DNA of 64,000 bases, from assembly GCA_024349245.1 (NCBI GenBank), contig JALDNG010000025.1, positions 1,805,001 to 1,869,000 on the forward strand. The letters are read 5' to 3'. Of the stretch, positions 51,801-64,000 are shown in pieces; position 1 is the stretch's first letter; each line of letters begins with the position of its first letter. The translations under genes were made by a program, and so were the position numbers. Below the pieces are notes generated by a model. It made no database searches. It had not been told where the DNA came from and worked only from the letters and a program-made list of their open reading frames with translations. This DNA is from Neodontobutis hainanensis (taxonomy: Eukaryota > Chordata > Actinopteri > Gobiiformes > Odontobutidae).

Positions 51801-54800
51801 GAGTTCAAACCTTACTGGTACATAAGGCCACGATCTTTTAAACTGCTGCTGTTGAAGTGTTCAGCATAAACTAAAGGACATGTTACTGGGCTGGAAGCAG
51901 ACCCTTTTCTTGGCACCGGTTCCTTTCACTGCAGCTTTAACGGATCCCAGGTCAGCACGGTTTTTACAGCAAAGACGACCAGAGGCTTTTTGGATTCATC
52001 GTGTCATCAGGATGATTCACGGCCCACAGACAGAATGCTGACTTTGAACCAGACAGGAGAGGATATCTGTTACCTCAACAACAGAAAGGGAAATGATGTC
52101 TCCAAACATAAATCAATACAGCCTACTCCACCTCAAGCCGTTTCAAGGACTAAAGCCTCATTAGCTGTGTTTATTAAAGTGCTGCAGCTCACATCAGTGT
52201 GTGGGGTACACACAGAAGGCAGCTGACAAGCCAGGGGCAGACGTAATATCTGAAGGCAGGTCACTCATAATTCTGGAAGGCCAGCCCTGAGCCCGCTGGA
52301 TTGCACAGCGAATGTCCGGAAGTCTTCCTTTAGCGCTGTGCTCCGGCAGGGGGAAAGATTCCAGTCCTGGGAATGATGGGGGCAGTGGGGGGAGAGGGGG
52401 AGCAGAGCCACACACCTGCCAGATGATTTGTCATTATAGAGGGGTCAGCACTCAGCTGTCACCCCCTAATCACCCGTCCTACCCTCCAGTCAACCTCCCT
52501 CCTGCCCAAAACCCCACTCTCTCTTCTGAAAACACCCCCCACATTCCTCAAAGGGCTCCGGTTTCACTCCGAACTGTTGCCCCATCTGCCCCTCCTCCTC
52601 CTCACACTCTGCCCTGGGACAATCTGCCCCTACACACTGATGGTATTATGTGCATGTGTGCTTTTGTGTGTCTACAGTATTCATTTAATGTCAAAACATG
52701 TTTAATCAAGGGCAGGTTAGGCAAATCACAACCTAATAAATCAACAGCAATCTTCAATTACTTTTTAGAAAATTTCTCAAAGGGAGTTTTTAAAAAACAG
52801 GATTTCCCATTTTTATTAATTTACATTTGATATGGTTTCATTAAATAGTAATGTGTTTTACTACATTTTTAACAAACCATAGAGTCCAAATACATTCATT
52901 TCTCTCATGTTTATTATTTATGGTACTGATAAATATTAAGATTGTTTTCCAAAACATTGTCACCTGATCTTTTCAGATGTATCTCCCAACACTGTGTGTG
53001 AACTGCTCCAAGGCCCAGTCTAGAACAAAACCCCTGCAGACAGGCCAAACACTGAAGACTCTCACAGGTATACTATATCTGTCAACAGTGCTCTCTCATC
53101 ACCACAGGTCAGAGGTCACTGACTCCTCCTCTGAGTGGAGCTTCCTTTGGGACAGGCCAGTGAGTGAGACCGTTCCCCCAGCCACTGTCCAGCACATTAT
53201 ATCACCCTGTATTACAGCAGAACCTCTCGGGCCGGTCCGTGATGAGCTGTCAACAGTGTGAACAGGCCTGGTCGGATTCAGGGCATCCCAGAGAGAACGG
53301 GAGACAGTAAAGGGCATCACAAACATAGAGCTGAGAGGAGTTAACATGTTAATGGAAACAAAAGGGGACCCTCATATAAAAGTGAATTCTGACAATCTTG
53401 GAGTAGTCCTATAAAAGGGAACTGTGGTCAGCGATAAAGACAAAGAGGGAGGCTTGTTATATGTCCATCAAAGGGAACACTGTGAGGTAGCCATGATAAA
53501 GGTCTATTGTGCCACATGTTAGCGCACTTCCTGCTCCACACCTCACCTGTCAACACTCATCCACGATGGAGTGGTGGGTTTGGAATGAGCACTGTATTAT
53601 CTGAGGAAAATATGCAACATACAAGATGGTTGAATACTGCAATGCTGTCATAACTTGCGATATCTCATTTGCATGATAGCAAAAGTTTGTGTATTAAATG
53701 TTTTAAGAAATGTATGGCTTTCTTTGGGGAAAAAAAATCTTCAGACTCTATTATTTAAAAAAAATCCAGCGTGATTGTCACAGTACAGTTAATGAATAAT
53801 AGTTGGTCTTAAATGTTGGTTAAAATGGTCTGGGGCAATAGGCAGATCACAATCCTACATTCTAAAATGACAAAAACAAAGCCCTGAAAGTCACTGGGTG
53901 AAGTTGGTGCATCTCTGTGCTCCTACCTGCTGGGGGCAGTAGAGGCTGACTGACTGCTCGTACACCTACAGTATAACCAGAGGAGAATGGTGCACACTGA
54001 CAACACACTCCTGCCAGCCACTTGAGCTGCCATTTAAGAACTCTAGCCCTGGAGAGGGAAGATCTGCTAACTGAACCAATGTGGAGCATAATGAGTGACG
54101 CAAGTGTCACCGTTAACCAAATGGGGCCATAAACAATAGCAGGACATATGCTGTTCAGTAAATGGCTACTGGCACAAGGCACACCTAGATGAAGACAGCA
54201 CAGAGACCTGACAGTTAGATGTAGCGTTCTGGGAATAGAGTAGCAATGCACTGTGGAAGAATAGAACGAAGCCTGGGGGGATTCAGCTCCACAGGTATCA
54301 GTTACTGACGCACCTCAAGAGGATTTCAATTAGACGAGATTCGAAAAGGGCAAAAACAGAGGGAAACAAAAGCACAAGGAAAGGAACCGGGGAGTAGGAG
54401 GCTCATTATTCATGCGTGGTAGTGGGGAAGTACCTCCTACCATGAGGTGGCAAGTCCACACAGCAACATGACAGGAGTTTGTTTGCTTTGTGCAGCTCTT
54501 AAGAGGAGAAAATGAGTCTGCTAATCCCCCTCTACACTGAGAGGCCGCTGCCCCAGGGTTGAAGAGCACAGCACAGGCAGGGTTTCTGTGTGGTGGTGTA
54601 TGAATATGTGCCACTTCCAGAAATAAACCAGGGGCAGAAGTCTGGAGTCCCCTGTCCAGGAGGGTCTCCTTCAGTGGCATTTGCCTGGGAGGAGACTATT
54701 GGTCTGTCTGGAACACATCCCACACAGGCAAAACAATAACCGTAAAAGCTGAATTCATCCAACGAAAATGCATTCCTTTCATGTATCATGTAATATTTCC

Positions 54801-57800
54801 CCTGTTCTTGACTACTCTATGGGTCAGAAATGACTCACCCACATGTATAAAAGCTTCCAGTCAATGACAGTGCAGCTTATTTTGACTCAAACTTCAAGAG
54901 AAGATCAATATTTGCACAGATATATGGGAGGGAAAACAATAGTGATCTTGCCTCCATAGCTCTGTCTGTTAATGGCGTGTTTACTGAGACAGACGGGATA
55001 ATGGCCTGGGCGGGGGCTGGAGGAGAACCAGACAATGGCTTTGCTCCACTCTCTTTCTGATCTAGTTAGTAACGAAGAGAGTGCACACCTATAATAAAAG
55101 AGCAGAGAATCAAAGCTGTGCTATGAGGGTATACTGAGAGTGAAGACACTTTGTAGACAGACAGATTTGCAAGTCAAATAGACTAAAGCTTGCACACTTT
55201 TCGATGACATGAACTCTTTTGGCTATGCAAATATTAAATCTGTTGTGGCAGTCTAGCCTTCAGGCCTGAGCTATGGTAACACTTCAGTAGTGCCACAGGC
55301 ACTGCTTCAGAGGCTATAGTTACGGGCCAGTTTGGATCTTGTAACACAAAACACAGGCGTGAGCAAAGACAAGGAGGAATAGTGAAGAATATTAAATATC
55401 TGAAAAGCCATATTTAGAGTTAGGTCTTGGTAATGGCGGCAACAAGTATTTGAAGTAAAACCCTTTTGTTAAAGAGCCATCTCTCAGACTGCTACTAACT
55501 GACCATGTGACATAATATTTAAATTGGCCAAATGTAAATGTAAAGAGATGATCAAACCGTACTTTGAGCAGATCAAAGCCCACTGCTCTAGAGGGAGTTC
55601 ATGTCAGGTCATGCTCGGTGGCGCCTCTTTCTCCGGCTCATAACTCGCCCATCAAAGCTTCATTTGTGTGCGAGCGCAGGACTATTTGAGGCCCTGGTTT
55701 CCAGAATAGTCTCTCCAAGGTGCCATCACTCTGCTGCTGTCAGTCTCAGCGCTTGGACTGACCGCCGCTGCACCTCACCTTCCCTCTGGTCATTGACCTG
55801 CGCTCCCTCACCCCTCGGCCCGTGGGCTTGTCAAACCTATCAGGAGAGTATGCACCCTGCAGGGATCAGAGGAACTGGGGAAACATGGATGTATGTTCAT
55901 GAGCATTTTTTGGTGAGTGTTGGTTTGAGATAAAGTTTTTTGTGTGTGAAAAAAATTGAATAATAATAATAACAATAACAACAGGAGTAAATATGGAGTA
56001 AGTTGTTGTATGTAAACGAGGTGTTCCAGTGTGTCAAAGGTGAAGAGAACAAAGTTTGGTAAGTGGAAAACACAACTAAAAGCAAACATATTGCCAGTTT
56101 TTGTTAATGCAGACAATGCATTTACAACTTGTATGATTTGCCAGTCAAAAGAACCATTTTTTACAAAACAACACTTTTTCCCAGGATAAGTAAATCAGAT
56201 GTGTGGTATTTGGTCATACTTATTAATGAATTTATTAGTTTTTATTTGGAGAGAGACAGCCACATAAATGTAAACATGCCAGATTGTAGCCTTAGGCTAA
56301 TTTCCATCCATTGTCCCACATTCTACTACATTCATACACCAGTGTGTGAATCGAACCACCAACCTTCTGGTTATAGGCCACCAGTTCACATTGGTATTTT
56401 CTGGTTAACCTTTCTTGCCACGCTGTTGACTAGTGTTTTATAAGGATATTTCATAAACACAGTGGAATTGAGCCCATTAATTGCAGACAGTAGTCTTTTC
56501 TACACAAACAATTTGCACATACTCCATTAGTGTGATAAATACTCTAAGCTCTTGTAGCCCTGATCAATCAAAAAGTGGCCACTACAAAGAGTGGATTTGG
56601 TCCACTCTGGAGACAATAACTAATTTTACATATTTATTAAAAAGGGACTATGTGCTAATTCTGCAACTTTGAGACCTCAGGTGCTCGCCTCATACAATCA
56701 CTTTTATGCGCGCACTATCTTCTTGGCGTGTGAATTAGTATGTATACAGCTTTATACAACCAGGCACTACCTATTTATTACCACATACTGTATAGTACTA
56801 CTGAGAAAAAACAACCATTTGAGGAGAGTCTTCTAGAGGCAACTTCAACAACTAATAATTTGACTTTAGTCTTTTCAACAACAAGAAAACAAGAACAATA
56901 GTTCACAGTTTAAACCACATTTACACAATTGAGTGATGGCAGAAAAGGATTCACGAGTTCTTAATGGACCATGTTAGTAGTCCTTTCTGCACCAAGAACC
57001 AAATCCAGGGCTAATGGCAGTGCTTTTAGCTAGCAGCTGGAAAACCGGAGAGCCTCATCCAGAAACCAAGCAGCAAAACTGAAGCAATGCTGGCACCACT
57101 GATGACTACAGACCTCTCCCTCCTTACAAAGCACTTAAAGACACAACTACAACAAATACATTCTAGTCATATAACAGTCAGAACAGTGAATATTCTTCTT
57201 CAAGTACATGTTAAACACACCTTGTTTGGATAAAAGTATACATTAGATAGGAAATGGCTCATTGTACTAGCCTTAGATGTTATAAGCCCATGAATAGGTA
57301 TACAACCCACTCAGCTGATGCCTATTGTCGGTTCTGCGGAAAGAAGTCCCCCAAGAGAGGTGTTCCAGACTAAACACTGCTCTTTTAGCTGCTCCCCTTC
57401 ACCCCACCAAAAAGCTTGACAAGGGCTCCAAAAAGAAAAAAATTATAAAAAAAAAGAAATCACTTTTTCCACCAATTATAGAAAGGCAGCGCAGAGCAGG
57501 GGAGGGAGCAAAAACTTTCAAATTTTATACACACTGGCATTTGGCAAAGCACATTGAGCAACCTCTGTCAGAGAAAGATGGGCTAATTTCAGGGCGACTG
57601 GTGCCAACACAAACAACTGTTCTGGCGAGCTTTCATTGTCAGCACTTGAGGTTTGGGTTGGATTTTTCAACGCTCTGCAGCCAATTTCTCTTTCCCCAAT
57701 TTTTCCCCCCATATGATTTGTTCTTGTCCGGGGTCCCAGTCAGTCTTTCAACGCCTACACACTCAGAGCTTTAAAAGTATTCTAGTACAAAACAAACTTT

Positions 57801-60174
57801 GAACAAGTAAAAAAGACTACAAAATGTGGACTTTCTTAGTATAAATCACATAGGTAATTTGAATGATTATGCATTGCCCATAAGTTATGTTTCTAGAAGA
57901 GCTAATGTTAATCAAAAGACACAATGTAAGGAGAAGATGGATTCTGTTGTGCAGTGCAAGAAAGCATTGGACAGCTATGTCAACATAAACATATGGTTCC
58001 GTTTGTGAATACAAAATGTGTATTTAGTTCTACTTTGATTTTGTTTACTGAAGGCTTTTACTGTTCAGCATGAAATCAAAAAGCCATGGTTGGACATGTG
58101 TAGTGCGGGATGTCATTATTCATGGTCCGATTCTTAGAGCTCAAGCACTGTCCTAGGTTTGTTCGAGTCAACAAATGGGACCTTGATGCCATTATTCAAA
58201 CCTCTCAGTAGGGTTGACCCCTCTGGGGCAGATCATGCACACCTTTACCCACAAAGGGAGGACAGTCTGATATTATGTGTGTGAAGAAAGCTAATGCTGA
58301 GCTGAAATCTGAACAGACTTTTTTTTTTTTTTTAGGGGCCCTGCTGCAGCTGTCTTTAATATAAGAGAGCTGCAAGGCCCATATTTATTCAGGTACTGCT
58401 GACGGAGGGGGCACAGTGAGGCGTGGCCCATTTTCCTGGCAGCCTCTCTGTGCTCCTGCCGTTTTTTAGGGGCAAAGGGACGAGGCCAAAATGACACACA
58501 CTGAGACAAAAAGACAATGCTAGCAACAGAGATGGAAAAAGGGAAAAATAAAAAGCACAAGAGTGCTGCAATGCTGCAAGAGTATGAGAGGCCTGAGGGG
58601 CGCAGGGGCCACCAGGGAGGTGTGTGAGCTCAACTCCTCAGTCTCACTTGATGCCTGTATCCAAGATAAAGGACCAGCGGTGCTGCTGTCACAGTGGGTC
58701 TTGACCAAGACAAACAGCAAGGTTTTAAAATAATCCCATGCCCGTCTCAGGTCATTCAACTTGTGCACACACGTCTTCTCACACTTGTCAATATAATGCC
58801 TTCACAGGTCCCAGGGCCAGAGATCCAGCCCGGCCCCACACACAGGGGACTCACTTTTTACTCTCAGCTCTGCATTCTCTCTGCTCCGCTCACACTCTCA
58901 ATATTGACCACATCACAAAACTTCCACCGTGGCCAAAAGCAGGGGCTGCAATAACAGAGCTGAGAGGGAGTGTGCGGGACACAAATGTGTACCAGGTTTA
59001 GGGGACACTGTTAGTGTGCACGAAACGTATATCTGAGCTGGCACGCACAGAACCTTAAACTTAGCTCAATCACACAAACTGCCAACTGCACAGAAGAGTC
59101 AGCACTACTACTTGCTTTACTCAACACATTGCATCTTGGGAGTTGTGGTTTGTCTGTGCAGGCCTGTATGAGTCACTGCCTGTGGCCTGCACCAGAGGGA
59201 CTGCTGTTCCTCATTTATCTCGATGGCAGAGCATGAGTCCTGCTGGACCACTGAACTGCTGACACTGCCCCCTCTCCCACTGACCTCACCCCCTGCACCT
59301 TACCTGTCCTCTTGCCCAGAGTCCAGCATGAAGCAAAAAATTGTGTGTTTCATCTGCATATTGATCAGTCTGGCCAGAATATGCTGGACCTCAGCACTTC
59401 ACTGAATACATCATGTAAATAAGTAGCAGTTATCCTGCTTCAACTCTCCCACAGCACTTCACAGGATGGTTTTACCTGAACTACAGACTTTTACAGTTAA
59501 TTAGTCAAACACACTTGTGGAAGAAAAATCCATACAACCTTTATTCTAAAGAATAAGGTATATGAAACTAAAAACCCTCCTCCTAAGCATGCTGACTTTA
59601 TGCTGAAACACGCAGCTCTCAGGCAAATGAAGGTCAACATTTTTAGAGCAGCAGTGAAAGTCAATGAGCTCTCCCAAAATGAATAAGAGCTTGTTTTGCT
59701 TCTGTCACCCAATAAAAGGGTGCCATTCGTGGTGTGTGGGCAGAGCAGGCGGCCAGGCACTGGGCTTTCTGATGTATGCCTTACATTGGCCAAAGACAGG
59801 ACCAATGGCGTCACGGATTGATTGGCCCAAAGGGGCTGTCGTGGAAAGCCCTTTCTGTTAATGGAGGCTGTAGAGGCACTATGGCGATTTGTGGCAGTTA
59901 CTCACTCTGCGGCTAGGAAAGAAGATAGGTCTGGGCTTCTCTCTATAAGCTTTTAACAAAGTAGTAAATTAAAACAACCAAAATCCAGGATCTGGCATCA
60001 AATTATGTTTATGCTGAGCCAGCTTCTCGTGTGTGTAGAGTAGTGTGTGTACCCCAGTCGCCCCAGTTGCTCCAGTTCAGGAACAGGTGGTCCATATGTC
60101 TCGACTTTGAGTGGCCTGTACTGGTAGAGAACCTCTTCTATCCTCGGCACCGGCTGAAGAGATACCGTCTGATT
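45701..60174 (-). CDS. mnat1: mnat1 (MAT1), C-terminal two coding exons; gene continues beyond the window
   Basis: Coding exons are 60174-60053 and 45815-45701, joined in phase (GG|G) to give the C-terminal 78 residues. MAT1 is the RING-finger assembly factor that stabilises the CDK7-cyclin H complex; in TFIIH it links the kinase module to the core, for RNA polymerase II phosphorylation and nucleotide excision repair. Its C-terminal region binds and activates CDK7-cyclin H, and that is the part seen here: RIEEVLYQYRPLKVETYGPP, VPELEQLGRLG, YLNHVRAALPQDTAGGYTS and ALACHRAIQDAFSGLFSL then stop. The RING domain and coiled coil are outside the window. The position and orientation relative to trmt5 match human 14q23. 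Confidence 0.93.
51490..51690 (-). repeat. tRNA-like SINE fragment
   Basis: The minus strand carries an A box-like TGATGGAGAGGTTAG near 51675, a B box-like GGGTTTGAATTCC near 51630, and the phrase GGGAAAAAGTAGAAGG, which I recognise from dispersed fish SINEs. Confidence 0.55.
56320..56390 (-). repeat. SINE head fragment
   Basis: The minus strand reads 'ccagaaggttggtggttcgat', a B box region like that of the copy at 949-1140. Flanking similarity is weak. Confidence 0.4.
60053..60174 (-). CDS. mnat1: mnat1 penultimate exon
   Basis: The exon starts in phase 0 after TTCTATTTAG and encodes NQTVSLQPVPRIEEVLYQYR, then PLKVETYGPPVPELEQLGRL. It ends two bases into a Gly codon. The donor GTACAC is non-optimal, but the join to the last exon is exact and reproduces the human LGRLGYLNHVRAA. 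Confidence 0.94.
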
Positions 60175-61329
60175 CTAAATAGAAAAATAAGAAAGAGACA
60201 TTTAATAGAGAAAAATGACATTTATTGTTTCTGTCTGGAAACTATGACGCGTATTGTCAATCATACATTAGTATTACCAACCACTTTACAGACCAACTGG
60301 TTTGGTCTGAGATATCACCCAGGTGCTGTTGTCTTTGTGAAGAAACAGAACAATGACAGGGCATGTTTTTAGTGGTCAACTGTCTTGGCAACAAAACAGG
60401 TATTCTTGCACGAGACTGAACATGACATCATCCAAATGAAAGAGGCTACGTTTGAAGCGGGTGAACTTTAAAATTTCCATACCAGAATTAAGTGTACAGT
60501 AAATATGGAACATCCCTAAGCTTCTTTAACTTATGTTTAGCCAGGGCTTATTTTTTAAAACTGAATGTCATCTAAACCTGAAACTATGAAAAATACAGAA
60601 ACAGTCTTTTTTTTTCAATAGACAAGTTGCGCTATAAACTTTAACTTTATTGTTTCAAAGGTAAATTATGGTGATACAAGAAGAACGTAGTGCTTCTTTA
60701 AAACACTGCACAAATCATTCAATTTGAAGCAGTGCCATCAAAGGGGAATTTCCAGGGTCAGACTCTGCTTTTGTGCTGCATTACAGTTAATCAGACTCAG
60801 AATGAGAGTCAGAGCCATGACACAAACCTGGAATTAAAAGATGAAGCCTAACAAACAATCCCTATTTTAAATGGTAGCAAAGGATCCCAAGAAACAAAAG
60901 AGAGATAAAAGATAGGTCAAAAAAGGCAGAGAAAACAGTAGTGGGGGAGTATAAACAACAGGAGCCAGAGGGGAGTTGATGAAAACCAAACTAAACGAAG
61001 AACATGTGCCCTGCAGACTCAGCCATCAAACAGGCTTGGCCCAAAAACACAAACAACCAGGCTCTAAACGCTAAGAGATGCACACAGAGGAGGCGATGGT
61101 TACAGAGATTCAGAGCCAAACATGACAGAGTGGGGACTGTCCTGACAGAACCACTGTGCAGGAATGGTCTATTATAGCACTTAAAGCATTTAAAGGATGG
61201 TCCAAGACTGGATCTGTCCTGCTATACATGCACCTTTAAACGTTAACCTATTATAGTTTACCTACGAGATGCCCATTATATTTGTTCAGATGAAGGACAG
61301 ACACATACGTTTTACTTTTTTTTATGCTG

Positions 61330-61436
61330 TCTGTGAACTGACAATTGTCCAGGCTGTACCAGGCCCAAAGCAGCCGAGATAAGCTCCAACCCCCTGCAGT
61401 ACCTAGGAAAGAAAAGAAGTAGAAGATGAATGAATG
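61330..61436 (+). repeat. SINE tail fragment (ATTCATTC-tail family)
   Basis: The phrases 'caggctgtaccaggcccaaa', 'gagataagctccaa' and 'gatgaatgaatga' match the 3' half of the copy at 8463-8860 in the opposite orientation. Confidence 0.6.
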
Positions 61437-63394
61437 ACCTCCATTTTTAGAGAAGCCATACTCCTTAACTATGAGTGATGCATGCCTTTAAAGTTACTCT
61501 AAAATCATACATGGCATGATAAAAAAAAAAAAAAAAAACACATCTATCAAGGATTTAATCTTTAATGCAAAATTCGATTCCACAGAAAAGCATCTGAAGA
61601 GAGCAAGTGTGAACGTGTTGCATTTAACTGGCTGATACATGCTGTGGGGGCTGAAGGTTAAAAAGAGGCGGCAGTATACTATACTGACGGTCAAACAAGA
61701 TCTCATAACCATTACTTTTGAAACCATGTTTATAATTTATTAATGTTACTTGGTAACATTACCATAATGGACAACTTGTATATTAGCATCTGAGCACGGT
61801 TTCTGAAGACAGGGCATTTTGCTTCACCTTTAACCTAAAGGTGTCCTTTCCCATTCATTCACCCACACACTGACGGTCCACCATAGTCTAATGAAAGCCA
61901 GACCTTCAGCCCCTGAGCCGGGCAGCCTTCCTCTGGTGTGCAATCCTACTGCTTTCTCTAGTCATCTTGTCTCAGACTTTTAGCGTGGTTTACCATCCCC
62001 TGCCGCGACAATCGCACAGACACACTGCCACTGAAGGTAGAGGCAGCAGGAAAAAAGTCCTTTCTGGTGACAGAAGGACATTGGGAGCTGCAGATAGCTA
62101 AATGACACTAAATCACACTTAAAACAAAAGACTGAACAGAGGGAACCTTCTGTTCAGAGAGATTTCTTTGGCATTCCTGAGTGAGGGCACCTTGAAAACT
62201 GGCAGATACACACTGGCATGTACATACTGCGTAAGCTCGCATTAGGGCTGACAATATACTGAAAACTCTTTGTCACATCATTATCAAAGTTTGGCTTTAC
62301 TACAGTACTATGGTATTCAATGTGACATTTACCCTTTCCACATAAAAATAACTGTCCACACAAAGCGTTCATTAGTATTGTGAAGGAAAAGTGTAAACGT
62401 CAGGGGCAGCAGAGTGATCTTTGGAAGTCTGTTTTTCTTTACGAACTTTGGGCACACTTCAACTATGCCAAATTATGCAGCCATTGCAATGTTCAACATA
62501 GTTATCAAACAAGTTTTAAATGTGTACAGGTCTCCCTTGAAAATGAGATCATGTGTCTCAATGAGACTAACTGTATAAATAAAGGAATATAAAAGATATG
62601 TACTAAAGCTGTAGAAGTCCCTCTCAATCATGACCAGTGGGCTCAGTCTAATAATACATACTAAACTTTCACTCATGAACTCATCACGTTCTATTAAAAG
62701 GTTCTGCGAATTACATCTAATGAATGTTGTTTTCAAATGCCTCAGTGAAAGAGAGCAGCAGAAACAGGGTAAGGGGGGGAGAGTCCAGCAGAGCAGAAGT
62801 GGCTGAGGGACTTGGGGGTCATTGAAACAACACTTTTGAAGAACCAACGCAAATATCTGCTTTCTTCATCATCCAGGCGCAGCGCACTACCTTTAGAAAA
62901 TCATGTGTACTCACTTTGCTTTCAAGCTTGTGTATTACTGGTCTTATGATACCCCTGTGACATGTAAATGAAACCCCAGAGACCATCAATCTTTATTAAA
63001 CGGCAGGAGAGGATGATCTGAAGAAAACATCATAAAAACCACAGTCTTCCTGTACTAATTCATCTACCTTTGTCTATAAGCTATGGACAACCAGGCACAG
63101 GATATCCAGCAGAGGTGTAGGAGCGGGTGCCTCTAAACACTTCTACTCTTAAACTTTAGAATGACTTGTAGGTTGAGTTTAGCTTGTGAAGGACAATAGC
63201 CTTACATTTTCTCCATCCAGACTCATTTGGAAAGGACCTGTCAGAGAGAAATGGCAGATATTCATGTGAAATTTATGGGACAGTGGGTCTCATAAAAGGC
63301 GGTTTACCATCAAATTCTGAAGGAAAAATATATTTGTTTCCCGTTTGTGATTTCAAAGCACCATTTAAATATATTCCATGCATTTATTTTTTTA

Positions 63395-63540
63395 CAGGAT
63401 CCAGGGAGCTGAACCCTATCCTAGCTACCTTGGGGATGAGTAGGGTATACCATGGACAATGGCCAGTTAGTCACAGGACACTGACAGATAACCGTTGTGT
63501 GTTTGGTGTCTTGGCCTGGAAAGAACGATGGTAGCACCAG
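63395..63540 (-). repeat. Degraded SINE fragment (ATTCATTC-tail family)
   Basis: The stretch from 'gagctgaaccctatcctagc' through 'ggccagttagtcacagg' parallels 8514-8583 of the better copy. Both ends are lost. Confidence 0.6.
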
Positions 63541-64000
63541 GAGAACTCCACACAAAAAGGTCACAAAATGATCTTGCGTTGAGGAGTGCCACTGGACACA
63601 CGTGATAAATAATAAAAAATATTTTTCTAATTTTATGCTTTGTGATTTAGTCCACACTATTAATTTTACATTTTCAGTGTGACTCCTGATCAACGGTTGA
63701 TATAGTGGATCACCAACACGTCCCAAATAAAACACTCACAACAGCATTGTATTGGCCCTCATGTGTCCTCCATCAGAGTGACTCAGCAGAACACACCAAG
63801 GTCCTCCAGACCAACTCCAGCATCAGCACCTTTTCACCACACCTATACAACTAAACATGTTCTACCTATAGCTCAGAGTTTAGAGGGCAACTAGAGTTTG
63901 TATCATCAGACAACATGAGAAGCACTTTTTAAATGCCAACAGACAACTTTTTTTCACTCCATTTAACAACAATTACTTCCCGCTTTTTCTCTGGCAGTGC

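Larger units (their letters stand above)
45816..60052 (-). other. mnat1: mnat1 penultimate-to-last intron, 14.2 kb
   Basis: A long intron with no recognised internal gene. Interspersed repeats are sparse: SINE-like fragments at 51490-51690 and 56320-56390. Many blocks of unique, moderately GC-rich sequence (for example 47750-48230, 51900-52460, 54000-54720, 55580-55850 and 58340-58700) lack stop-free frames with family resemblance. They are candidates for conserved non-coding elements. In vertebrates this locus is next to the SIX1/SIX4/SIX6 cluster, so distal enhancers are plausible but not shown by the sequence. Confidence 0.5.
60175..64000 (-). other. mnat1: mnat1 upstream intron (continues past the window)
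   Basis: No further mnat1 exon was found. Repeats are SINE fragments at 61330-61436 and 63395-63540. The rest is unique sequence with short, unsupported ORFs. Confidence 0.55.

Noticed and set aside
62230..62345. Possible hAT end ('tagggctgaca')
   Set aside because: No matching inverted end or target duplication was found, and similarity to the ends at 29173/33814 is too short.
60175..64000. Search for further upstream mnat1 exons
   Set aside because: No stretch encoding the family's ELESSDLP...LLLAQHKDR or STGIKM blocks with splice sites was found on the minus strand, so the gene is reported as partial.

Overview
The window is vertebrate nuclear DNA, almost certainly from a ray-finned (teleost) fish. 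Its genes are split by GT-AG introns. The order prkch - slc38a6 - trmt5 - mnat1 mirrors human 14q23, and the repeats are typical of teleosts (L2-like LINEs, tRNA-derived SINEs, Tc1-like and hAT-like elements). The species cannot be read from the sequence. All gene models were assembled by eye from splice sites and family recognition; no database search was run.

Layout. Positions 1-930 hold the first coding exon (C2 domain) and the CpG-rich 5' flank of prkch (minus strand). Positions 930-10660 are intergenic, with SINEs, a 5'-truncated L2-like LINE and a TTAA-flanked MITE. slc38a6 (minus strand, 37891 down to 10663) is complete: 16 coding exons join in phase into 451 codons plus stop. Its introns hold another L2-like LINE (intron 15), a Tc1-like element with two SINEs in or beside it (intron 12), a 5.8-kb minisatellite (intron 7), a TG microsatellite and a 32-bp purine-rich minisatellite (intron 6), and a 4.6-kb hAT-like element carrying nested LINEs (intron 5). 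A 295-bp divergent promoter separates the slc38a6 start codon from that of trmt5. trmt5 (plus strand, 38187-42747) is also complete: five coding exons, 466 codons plus stop. The gap between the 3' ends of trmt5 and mnat1 is largely filled by a defective Tc1-like element that carries a foreign glycine-rich coding fragment. The last two coding exons of mnat1 (minus strand) lie at 60053-60174 and 45701-45815, separated by a 14-kb intron; the 5' part of the gene lies beyond position 64000.

Function. The genes are neighbours by conserved synteny and not by pathway: a novel-type protein kinase C (eta), an SLC38-family amino-acid transporter, the tRNA m1G37 methyltransferase, and the assembly subunit of the CDK-activating kinase/TFIIH. 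The least ordinary part of the window is 18224-25668. There the 86-nt exon 7 of slc38a6 sits between two minisatellite arrays whose units, read on the gene's sense strand, resemble 3' splice sites. The intron 6 array also lacks any GT dinucleotide for almost 1 kb.
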